Source of the DNA: Chryseobacterium sp. JV274
Lineage (GTDB): Bacteria > Bacteroidota > Bacteroidia > Flavobacteriales > Weeksellaceae
Assembly: GCF_903969135.1 (NCBI RefSeq)
Contig: NZ_LR824569.1
Location: forward strand, 1,240,001-1,304,000
Direction of reading: 5' to 3'
Length of the DNA: 64,000 nt
Below are positions 57,138 to 64,000 of the stretch, in pieces. Each line of letters opens with the position of its first letter. Within the stretch, counting starts at the first letter, position 1. The position numbers and the translations under genes are program-made. The notes beneath the pieces are model-generated. The model saw only the letters and a list, made by a program, of their open reading frames with translations. It was not told where the DNA came from and made no database searches.

Positions 57138-57209
57138 TTTGTTTGTTTTTTAATCGATCATTAATATTCAAAACACTAATAACCAATGATTTAACATATT
57201 TATTTTTAA

Positions 57210-57329
57210 AAATCTAAGCACATGAAGGGTGTGTTCAGTCTCTGTTATAGACCAATCTGTTGTTTTTTATGAAAAAAGATTTGGGTAAATATTATCTTTA
57301 AACTAACACACGTTCGGGTGCTTAGATTT
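57210..57329. repeat. imperfect inverted repeat between tube and baseplate genes
   Basis: The left arm (57210-57235) and right arm (57305-57329) share AAATCTAAGCAC and GTGTGTT blocks in inverted orientation, around a ~70-base AT-rich centre. It could be a stem-loop controlling expression of baseplate versus tube genes or a small MITE-like element. No obvious target duplication is visible. Confidence 0.65.
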
Positions 57330-57339
57330 GATTTAGAAA

Positions 57340-57807
57340 TTACAAGCCTAAGCTTGCTAACGATGAGGGTATTGTGAAATATCTATATTTCAGTTCTATT
57401 GTTTCAATAGCAAGTTTGCTTTCTTCTGCGTTGAATTCTGATACTTCCCATCTTACAGGATATGCTCCAACTACATTCCAAACCATTAGGGGTGCTGTAG
57501 ACTGAATCCCGCCTGAAAGAGTAATGATCAGGTCTCTGGGTTCAAACTGGAAGTTTTCCATCGCATTTCTACACCAGCTTATCAATCCGGAACTTACGAT
57601 TAACCCACGCTTAAGAACCAGATTAGGATATTTGGGTCTCAAAGGAAGCTGGTGTGTAAACCTGTTTTCTCCTCCTTCGGCATATTCTTCAGTTCCAATT
57701 TCTGTTGATAAACCAGATATAGATTGAAATCTGGAGTCAATACCCTCTGTTGTTGAAATCCCATTAACAATAAAAGAGAAACTGGTTGGAGGATATAAAA
57801 CTGCCAT
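57340..57807 (-). CDS. tube-family protein, Pvc5/Afp5-like
   Basis: A 155-residue T4 gp19-family protein with the typical 'FSFIVNGIS' start, 'FQSISGLSTEIGTEEYAEGG' and 'KYPNLVLKRGLIVSSGLISW'. It is diverged from the two identical 143-residue tube proteins. Its place next to the baseplate genes fits a tube initiator (first ring on the spike). It starts 2 bases after the upstream tube gene's stop. Confidence 0.85.
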   Translation of the reverse strand: MAVLYPPTSFSFIVNGISTTEGIDSRFQSISGLSTEIGTEEYAEGGENRFTHQLPLRPKYPNLVLKRGLIVSSGLISWCRNAMENFQFEPRDLIITLSGGIQSTAPLMVWNVVGAYPVRWEVSEFNAEESKLAIETIELKYRYFTIPSSLASLGL

Positions 57808-57809
57808 GA

Positions 57810-58241
57810 TTAGTTATTTTCAATAGTTAATCCTTCGTGTGCAATTTCCAGCGTTTCAATAGCAACCTCGTTACCTTCAGCTTTCAGATCTGTTGATTGT
57901 AACTTAAGTGGGAATGCATTTTTCACTTTCCATGTAACTGCAGGCGCTCCTGTCTCATCTAAAAGAGAAATCGTAATAGATCTGCGCTCTACGGTGCTTA
58001 GCTGAATACTTTGGAACCAGTCGAAATATTCGTTATCAGTTTTGAAAGTTCCTCTCTTTAAAGTGATATTACTGAAACTTTTCATTCCAGGCATTTTAAT
58101 CTTACTGAAATCAGGACTTGCGCCATGTCTGTATTCAATTAAAGCTGCTTCAACATTTAAACCGCTGACTTCCTGAAAACCTACTTTTGTTCCGCCCCAA
58201 TCTACTTCAAAGGCAAACTTTACTAATGGATATGTACTCAT
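57810..58241 (-). CDS. inner tube protein, Pvc1/Hcp-like, copy 2
   Basis: A 143-residue T4 gp19-family tube subunit ('YPLVKFAFEVDWGGTKVGFQ', 'VSGLNVEAALIEYRHG'). Its protein sequence is identical to the product of 59673-60104; the DNA differs at only about six synonymous sites. It forms hexameric rings stacked as the needle lumen that holds cargo. The second identical copy suggests a high dose requirement or recent gene conversion. Confidence 0.92.
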   Translation of the reverse strand: MSTYPLVKFAFEVDWGGTKVGFQEVSGLNVEAALIEYRHGASPDFSKIKMPGMKSFSNITLKRGTFKTDNEYFDWFQSIQLSTVERRSITISLLDETGAPAVTWKVKNAFPLKLQSTDLKAEGNEVAIETLEIAHEGLTIENN

Positions 58242-58275
58242 AATGTATTTATTTTTATTTGTTATTTAATTTAGC

Positions 58276-59649
58276 TTATGCTTCCTGTAATTTGTGTGAA
58301 AAACGTAACACAATAAATTCAGCCGGACGTACTGCTGCCATTCCGATTTCAATGATCATTCTTCCTTCTAAAATATCCTGCGCAGACATTGTTTTGTGTA
58401 AACCAACGCTTACGTAAAAAGCTTCTTCCGGCTTGCTTCCTGCCAATGCACCGTCTCTCCACTGCTGGTCAAGGAAATTTTCGATCATAGCCTGTACACG
58501 AACCCATGTATTGGCCGTATTCGGTTCAAAAACGAAACGTTCTGTAGCTTTCTTCACAGACTCTTCTACCATGTTGAAGAAACGACGTACAGGTACATAC
58601 CTCCATTCGTTACTGTTACCGTCTAATGTTCTTGCTCCCCAAACCATCGTTCCTTTTCCTGTAAAAGTTCTGATCGCGTTGATTGATTTTCCTGCTACCG
58701 AATCTACGTTAAGACCGTCCTGCGTTTCATTAGAAATTTTTACAACAGGTGCCAGTACATTGCTGATTGCTAAGTTGGCTGGTGCTTTCCATACTCCGGA
58801 AGTACTGTCTACTTTAGCATAAATTCCGGCAATTGATGAAGATGGAGTCAATACCAATCTTTTAGATTCAATTTCTTTTTTAGCCTGGTTATACAATGCT
58901 GAACTTCTTGATTTCAACCATGCTAAGGTATTTCCATTTTGAGGCATTGTAACGTCCACAAGAACTCCAGCAGCATTTACTTCTTTATAGCTATCGATTT
59001 TAACGTCTTTATCATCAAAGCTATAGCTTAAAACAGTCTCCAATTTTGGATAATAGGCAGCTCCATATTTTAATCCTGCAGCATCTACTCCAGCTCTAAA
59101 AGCAGCAGCATCTTCAAAAACATCCATAATAACGAACCTGTCTTTCAAGTCTTCTGCCTGATCTAAAGCTTTATTGTATAATTTATAAGCATCTGCTCCT
59201 AAAACTTCAGCATCCGGGAAAACAATAAGCGTTGGCTCATCTTCTTTTTCCAGTGATTTCAATCCGAACCACAGACCTCCAGCAACTGTTTCCGTTCCTA
59301 ATGCAGGAGTTTTTTCATAGTCAGCTACTGAAACAATATAACATGGTCCACCACCATTAGCAAAATACATTTGCATAGCATAATGCATTTTGTAAGGGCT
59401 TACCTTGGTATTATCTATATTTGCAGTAACAACTGTATCTTCAATCTTAATAGAGATTGCTGTTTTTTCATTTTTTGCTCCTCCAAAAATCGTTTCGTAT
59501 TCCAACATAGAAGAAATTCTTGTCGGTTCATTTCTTGGTCCTTTATCCGTATGTCCGATAAAAGCCGGGATAGCTGTTTCTACTTGTGCTACAGATGGTG
59601 GGAATTTCGCAATTTCTTCTACGTAAACTCCAGGTGTTTTGTAATTCAT
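58276..59649 (-). CDS. contractile sheath protein (short form, no insert)
   Basis: A 457-residue phage-tail-sheath-family protein. N-terminal 'MNYKTPGVYVEE' and 'FPPSVAQVETAIPAFIG', then 'MYFANGGGPCYIVSV', and the C-terminal assembly domain 'WRDGALAGSKPEEAFYV', 'RPAEFIVLRFSHKLQEA' are all present. It has no insertion between 'TLIVFPD' (~142-148) and 'LYNKALDQAEDLKDRF' (~157-172). This makes it the leanest of the three sheaths and most likely the main sheath subunit. It lies between the two identical tube genes. Confidence 0.9.
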   Translation of the reverse strand: MNYKTPGVYVEEIAKFPPSVAQVETAIPAFIGHTDKGPRNEPTRISSMLEYETIFGGAKNEKTAISIKIEDTVVTANIDNTKVSPYKMHYAMQMYFANGGGPCYIVSVADYEKTPALGTETVAGGLWFGLKSLEKEDEPTLIVFPDAEVLGADAYKLYNKALDQAEDLKDRFVIMDVFEDAAAFRAGVDAAGLKYGAAYYPKLETVLSYSFDDKDVKIDSYKEVNAAGVLVDVTMPQNGNTLAWLKSRSSALYNQAKKEIESKRLVLTPSSSIAGIYAKVDSTSGVWKAPANLAISNVLAPVVKISNETQDGLNVDSVAGKSINAIRTFTGKGTMVWGARTLDGNSNEWRYVPVRRFFNMVEESVKKATERFVFEPNTANTWVRVQAMIENFLDQQWRDGALAGSKPEEAFYVSVGLHKTMSAQDILEGRMIIEIGMAAVRPAEFIVLRFSHKLQEA

Positions 59650-59672
59650 TTGTTAAAAATTTAAAGTTAATA

Positions 59673-60104
59673 TTAATTGTTTTCAATAGTTAATCCTTCG
59701 TGTGCAATTTCCAGCGTTTCAATAGCAACCTCGTTACCTTCAGCTTTCAGATCTGTTGACTGTAACTTAAGCGGGAATGCATTTTTCACTTTCCATGTAA
59801 CTGCAGGCGCTCCTGTCTCATCTAAAAGAGAAATCGTAATAGATCTGCGCTCTACGGTGCTTAGCTGAATACTTTGGAACCAGTCGAAATATTCATTATC
59901 GGTTTTGAAAGTTCCTCTCTTTAAAGTGATGTTACTGAAACTTTTCATTCCAGGCATTTTAATCTTACTGAAATCAGGACTTGCGCCATGTCTGTATTCA
60001 ATTAAAGCTGCTTCAACATTTAAACCGCTGACTTCCTGAAAACCTACTTTTGTTCCACCCCAATCTACTTCAAAGGCAAACTTTACTAATGGATATGTAC
60101 TCAT
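59673..60104 (-). CDS. inner tube protein, Pvc1/Hcp-like, copy 1
   Basis: A 143-residue protein identical to the product of 57810-58241. Same family and role. Sheath-tube spacing (~36 bases) and flanks are alike in both copies, which indicates a tandem duplication of a tube-sheath pair. Confidence 0.92.
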   Translation of the reverse strand: MSTYPLVKFAFEVDWGGTKVGFQEVSGLNVEAALIEYRHGASPDFSKIKMPGMKSFSNITLKRGTFKTDNEYFDWFQSIQLSTVERRSITISLLDETGAPAVTWKVKNAFPLKLQSTDLKAEGNEVAIETLEIAHEGLTIENN

Positions 60105-60140
60105 AATTTATTTTTAATTTTGATTGTTATTTAATTGATT

Positions 60141-61862
60141 TTATGCTTCCTGTAATTTGTGTGAAAAACGTAACACAATAAATTCAGCCGGACGTACTGC
60201 TGCCATTCCGATTTCAATGTTCATTCTTCCTTCCAGAATATCCTGAGCAGACATTGTTTTGTGTAAACCAACGCTTACGTAAAAAGCTTCTTCCGGCTTG
60301 CTTCCTGCTAATGCACCGTCTCTCCACTGCTGGTCAAGGAAATTTTCGATCATAGCCTGTACACGAGCCCATGTATTGGCAGTATTCGGTTCAAAGACGA
60401 AACGTTCTGTAGCTTTCTTCACAGATTCTTCTACCATGTTGAAGAAACGACGCACAGAAATGTATCTCCATTCGTTGCTGTTTCCATCCAGCGTTCTTGC
60501 CCCCCAAACCAAGTTTCCTTTTCCTGTAAAAGTTCTGATCGCGTTAATTGATTTTCCTGATTCAGCATCTACATTAAGCAGATCTTGTTCTTTATTGGAG
60601 ATTTTTACTGCTGGTGCTTCTACTAAACTAAGCCCTAAATTGGCAGGCGATTTCCATACTCCGGAAGTACTGTCTACTTTTGCATAAACTCCGGCCATTG
60701 CTGATGACGGTGCCAATACTACTGATGTAGACTCGATTGCTTTTTTAGCCTGGTTATACATTTCAGAATTAACAGTCTTCAAATCCGCTAAAGTTGTGAT
60801 ACCAGATGCACCGGTAACTAAGATATCAGCATCTTTGAAATCATAGCTTAGAACAGTCTTCAATTTTGGATAATAAGCTGCTCCGTATTTCAGACCTGTA
60901 GAAGATACTTTATCTCTAAAATCAGCAGCATCTTCAAGAACATCCATAATGACGAATCTGTCTTTTAACAATTCTGCCTGATCTAAAGCCTTGCTGTACA
61001 AAGCATAGATTTTGCCAATCGCAACAGAATTACCTGCTCTGGCAGTAACAATGCTGCTGGCAGCAAGAGCATCAGTCTCCATAGCCGAAGCCGTAGTAAA
61101 ATCTGTCTCAAAATCAGCCGCAACCTCATCAGCTGCTGCCTTAACAGTAGCAACAGTAGCATTATCTACAGCAGCAGCAATCTTAACCGCCACTACAACA
61201 GCCTGACCAGCCTTAGCTCCCACAATCTGTAAATCGTTAGGATTAGGAACATTAAATTCCGCCGCCTTAGCAACTGCAGCATCAACAGCCGCTTCTACAT
61301 TAGCACCTGCAACAGCACCTGCAACAACACCTGCAATACCTTTAGCTGCGGAAGCAACATTTTTAGCATTTAAAGCTGTAGTAACAACAGCCTGAGCAGC
61401 AGCAACATCAGCATCAGAAGGCACTAAACTTTGAAGATCCGGAAAAACAATCAGTGTAGGTTCATCTTCTTTTTTTAATAATTCAAGACCTGATAAAAAA
61501 GCTTCTGCAGGTGTAGGAGCATCTACAGCCTCCGGACTTTTATAATCTCCTACAGAAACAATATAGCAAGGGCCACCACCATTGGCAAAATACATCTGCA
61601 TGGCATAATACATTTTAAAGTCGCTTACCTTGGTTGGCATTGCTGTTGCAACACCATCTTTGAAAGCTACAGCGAAGATTTCAGAGTTTGCTTTTCCAAA
61701 AAGTTCTTCATACTCCAACATCGAAACAATTCTCGTTGGTTTATTTTTCGGTCCATCCGCTGTATATCCAATAAAAGCAGGGATAGCCGTTTCAACTTGC
61801 GCTACGGAAGGGGGAAATTTTCCTTGCTCCTCCACGTAAACTCCAGGGGTTTTGTAATTCAT
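60141..61862 (-). CDS. contractile sheath protein with Ala-rich insert
   Basis: A 573-residue sheath paralogue. Its N-terminus and last ~190 residues are almost identical to those of the 457-residue sheath. An extra ~135-residue, Ala/Val-rich helical domain (~148-284; 'ASAAKGIAGVVAGAVAGA', 'AADEVAADFETDF') is inserted between 'FPDLQSLVP' and 'IYALYSKALDQAE'. Such inserts usually point outward from the sheath. It may be a minor sheath like Pvc3/4 with a surface-exposed decoration. Confidence 0.9.
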   Translation of the reverse strand: MNYKTPGVYVEEQGKFPPSVAQVETAIPAFIGYTADGPKNKPTRIVSMLEYEELFGKANSEIFAVAFKDGVATAMPTKVSDFKMYYAMQMYFANGGGPCYIVSVGDYKSPEAVDAPTPAEAFLSGLELLKKEDEPTLIVFPDLQSLVPSDADVAAAQAVVTTALNAKNVASAAKGIAGVVAGAVAGANVEAAVDAAVAKAAEFNVPNPNDLQIVGAKAGQAVVVAVKIAAAVDNATVATVKAAADEVAADFETDFTTASAMETDALAASSIVTARAGNSVAIGKIYALYSKALDQAELLKDRFVIMDVLEDAADFRDKVSSTGLKYGAAYYPKLKTVLSYDFKDADILVTGASGITTLADLKTVNSEMYNQAKKAIESTSVVLAPSSAMAGVYAKVDSTSGVWKSPANLGLSLVEAPAVKISNKEQDLLNVDAESGKSINAIRTFTGKGNLVWGARTLDGNSNEWRYISVRRFFNMVEESVKKATERFVFEPNTANTWARVQAMIENFLDQQWRDGALAGSKPEEAFYVSVGLHKTMSAQDILEGRMNIEIGMAAVRPAEFIVLRFSHKLQEA

Positions 61863-61947
61863 TTTTAAAAATTTTACGTTAATATTAATTATTCCTCGAA
61901 GTAAAACTTCGAATATTTATTCGTGATTGATTTATTGTTTTTATTTT

Positions 61948-63666
61948 TTAGAACTGTTGTAATTTGTGCGAGAAACTGAGTACAATAAACTCTGCCGGAC
62001 GTACTAATGCTATTTTAAGGTCAACATTCATAATAGTAGTGCCTTCTACTCCCTTAACTGTTACTTCGTAGGCTTCTTTCGGAGTGCTGCCTGCTAATGC
62101 ACCCTCCATCCATTGCTGGTTAAGAAAATTTTCCAGCATTGTTTTTGCCCGTAACCATGTATGAGGGATATTAGGCTCATTAATAAACTTATTGAGTGCT
62201 TCGTTGATCGCTTGTCTGATCATATTATAATAACGGCGTACATGTACATATTTCCATTCGTTATCTTTCCCTTCATTATTTTTATCTTTCCCTTCAAGTG
62301 TTCTTGCTCCCCAGATTAATGTACCTTTTCCTGTAAAAGTTCTGATTGCATTGATTGATTTTCCGAAATCATCTATGTTTAAAGTAGATTGTTCCTGATC
62401 TGAAATTTTTTCTGTCGGAGTAATGACATGGCTAATATTGATATTTGCCGGAGCTTTCCACACTCCTCTTGTGCTGTCTATTCTGCCGTATGCTCCTGCA
62501 ATTGCTGATGATGGTGGTAAAACAACTTTTAACGACAGTATTTCTTTTTTCACCTGATTGTAAAGTGCCGAATTGGATAATTCTAAATTTTTAAGCGTTA
62601 TACCGTTTGCATCTCCTTTTTCGTCTTTTACCTCAAGAATTGCAGTTTTTAAGGCATCAAACTCTCCACTGAACACAGGTGCATCTTCGTCAAAACCATC
62701 AGGGATCACAAAATCATCTATTATTCCGTCATATATGGCTTCTAAAACAACTTTTGCTTCATCAATTGCTTCTGTTAAAGCATTTTTTTTATCACCTGCA
62801 TCCGCTGCTTCATTCACTTCTTCTGCTATCGCAATAGCCTGATCTAATAAATCAGCAAGCACGTAAGCATCGGCAGATCCCGTTGAGATTTCGGCACTTG
62901 CCAACCTTTTCAATTCATCTAAAGCAGAGATCTCACCCGCATAAAAAAGAGCACTTCCTTGCCCTTTTTTTTGTAAACCGGCATGGGTGATAGGGGTTTT
63001 AGTTTCATCAAAAGTATAATTCAAAATGGTTTTTAAGTGAGGGAAGTAAGCCGCCGCATGATTAGTTGGGTTTATATTACTTCTAAAAGATTCAATCGTG
63101 GTAAGATTGTTTGATTTGATGATAGAATTTCCGTAATAGGTATCCAGGATAACAAACCTGTTCTTACTCTCATCCTTAGCTTTATCAATTGCCTGATTAT
63201 AGATACTATAAAACTCAGATTCATTGGCTAACGAAATAGCATCAGGGAAAATAATAAGAATCGGTTCTTTAATATTTTTATGATCTATCTTACCCAATCC
63301 TGTTTCCAATGAGGATAATTGTACTTCTGCTGATGTATAATCCCCTACAGAAATGATATAACACGGTCCGCCGCCATTAGCAAAATACATTTGCAGCGAA
63401 TAGTACATTAAAAACTGTACCTGAGGGGCTACAATAGTTGCTCCCTGGCCTTCTACATCTTTTAGCTGGATATTTTCTTTTTTTGCTTTTCCAAAATATT
63501 GTTCATATTCTAAAAGAGAATTGATTCTGAAGGGTTCATTATACCCGGCAGGGAGTAGGTCGGTATACCCAATAAACGCTGGCATAGCTGTTTCTATATA
63601 GGCAACTGAGTATGGAAGTTTTGTAATTTCTTCAACAGAAACACCTGGTGTTGCTGAATTTAACAT
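61948..63666 (-). CDS. contractile sheath protein with different insert
   Basis: A 572-residue sheath paralogue, more diverged than the other two ('SATPGVSVEEITKLPYSVAY', 'MYFANGGGPCYIISVGDY', 'RPAEFIVLSFSHKLQQF'). It has an acidic helical insert at ~232-356 ('LLDQAIAIAEEVNEAADAGD', 'FVIPDGFDEDAPVFSGEFD') at a different position from the 573-residue sheath. The order (first sheath after the Pvc16-like gene) resembles Pvc2-4 clusters. The intergenic space to the next sheath (61863-61947) has a small TCGAAGT/ACTTCGA hairpin. Confidence 0.9.
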   Translation of the reverse strand: MLNSATPGVSVEEITKLPYSVAYIETAMPAFIGYTDLLPAGYNEPFRINSLLEYEQYFGKAKKENIQLKDVEGQGATIVAPQVQFLMYYSLQMYFANGGGPCYIISVGDYTSAEVQLSSLETGLGKIDHKNIKEPILIIFPDAISLANESEFYSIYNQAIDKAKDESKNRFVILDTYYGNSIIKSNNLTTIESFRSNINPTNHAAAYFPHLKTILNYTFDETKTPITHAGLQKKGQGSALFYAGEISALDELKRLASAEISTGSADAYVLADLLDQAIAIAEEVNEAADAGDKKNALTEAIDEAKVVLEAIYDGIIDDFVIPDGFDEDAPVFSGEFDALKTAILEVKDEKGDANGITLKNLELSNSALYNQVKKEILSLKVVLPPSSAIAGAYGRIDSTRGVWKAPANINISHVITPTEKISDQEQSTLNIDDFGKSINAIRTFTGKGTLIWGARTLEGKDKNNEGKDNEWKYVHVRRYYNMIRQAINEALNKFINEPNIPHTWLRAKTMLENFLNQQWMEGALAGSTPKEAYEVTVKGVEGTTIMNVDLKIALVRPAEFIVLSFSHKLQQF

Positions 63667-63712
63667 GTTTAAAAATTTAAAGGGTTATTAGTTTTAGTTT
63701 TTGCTTTTATGA

Positions 63713-64000
63713 TTAATCAATTTTAATACTTTGGATATTAACGTCATTAATTAATTTAACAGGGATTACATCCTTAGCCGCAATTTTTATCACACTTATT
63801 TTATATAAGGCAGATGGCATTATTTTTCCGCCTAATAGTCCCCAGACGTAACTTAGCTGCTCAAAGGGAATTGAATGCAGTTCAATTCTGAAACTGAAGT
63901 TGTTTTCGGGCTCAAGATCCACATACTCCAGAACATTTTTTGCCTGAAATACCTCAATCACTTTTGAAATACTTAGTAATGATTTGCTATAGGTACTTCT
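63713..64000 (-). CDS. DUF4255/Pvc16-like tail terminator, C-terminal part
   Basis: The frame is open to the right window edge (residues 'RSTYSKSLLSISK' before the GTG at 63961), so only ~95 C-terminal residues are visible. 'FSFRIELHSIPFEQLSYVWG' and 'LLGGKIMPSALYKISVIKI' match the conserved end of Pvc16_N/DUF4255 proteins, which cap the tube-sheath end in eCIS. It is the upstream neighbour of the sheath genes and supports the eCIS identification. Confidence 0.8.
   Translation of the reverse strand, partial: RSTYSKSLLSISKVIEVFQAKNVLEYVDLEPENNFSFRIELHSIPFEQLSYVWGLLGGKIMPSALYKISVIKIAAKDVIPVKLINDVNIQSIKID

Noticed and set aside
60298..61206. Long open frames opposite the sheath genes
   Set aside because: They mirror conserved sheath codons on the other strand and recur in both sheath copies, so they are shadows.
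10494..64000. Interpretation as an ordinary myophage prophage
   Set aside because: No capsid, portal, terminase, integrase or replication genes are visible, whereas Pvc6-, Pvc11-, Pvc12-, Pvc15- and Pvc16-like genes are.
40000..64000. Interpretation as a type VI secretion system
   Set aside because: No TssJ/L/M membrane-complex or ClpV genes are seen; the sheath is phage/eCIS type and a lysis set is present.

Overview
The window is AT-rich (about mid-30s % G+C by eye) and looks like a chromosome segment of a Flavobacteriia/Weeksellaceae-type bacterium, with Chryseobacterium or a relative most likely. The pointers are a type IX secretion (T9SS type A) sorting domain, Bacteroidetes-style RHS and two-component-propeller proteins, and a TAnnTTTG-type promoter. 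Genus level is inference. I see no tRNA, rRNA, CRISPR array, integrase, terminase or capsid gene.

Left flank (1-10.3 kb): ordinary chromosomal or accessory genes. These are an RHS-like secreted protein running off the left edge, a T9SS-sorted repeat protein, a remnant of an alpha/beta hydrolase, a SAM methyltransferase, a propeller lipoprotein, a serine beta-lactamase-like hydrolase and an AraC-type regulator.

The rest (10.5-64 kb) is best read as one large extracellular contractile injection system (eCIS; PVC/Afp/AlgoCIS type) locus, mostly transcribed leftward (minus strand). From right to left the structural half (64-40 kb) encodes: the end of a DUF4255/Pvc16-like terminator, three sheath paralogues, three tube proteins (two identical), a 53-residue Pvc6-like protein, a LysM baseplate protein, a VgrG-like spike, PAAR tip, gp25-like wedge, two large baseplate proteins (Pvc11/Pvc12-like), and two ~1,000-residue paralogues with PKD/Ig-like domains, followed by a 304-residue protein.

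A plus-strand XRE-S24 (LexA/CI-like) repressor with an Ala-Gly cleavage site and palindromic operators sits at 39.1-39.9 kb. Left of it lie two small conserved-looking genes, a holin-like membrane protein, and a 1,400-residue effector. The effector has a coiled coil and hydrophobic core like a tape measure or pore-former and a C-terminal HEYGH zincin-type domain; two candidate immunity genes follow. Next come a beta-flower repeat protein, three proteins sharing a short N-terminal module, the eCIS AAA+ ATPase, and a lipoprotein (spanin-like) overlapping a T4-type lysozyme.

The locus ends in two paralogous three-gene fibre cassettes (23.3-16.9 kb and 15.6-10.5 kb), each starting with the same short module and ending in a similar terminator hairpin. 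Intergenic spaces in the fibre/effector half carry a ~70-75 bp repeat family (seven copies) and a 257 bp direct repeat. The likely scheme is that DNA damage inactivates the repressor, the particle is built and loaded, and holin/lysozyme/spanin-like genes release it. This scheme is inference.
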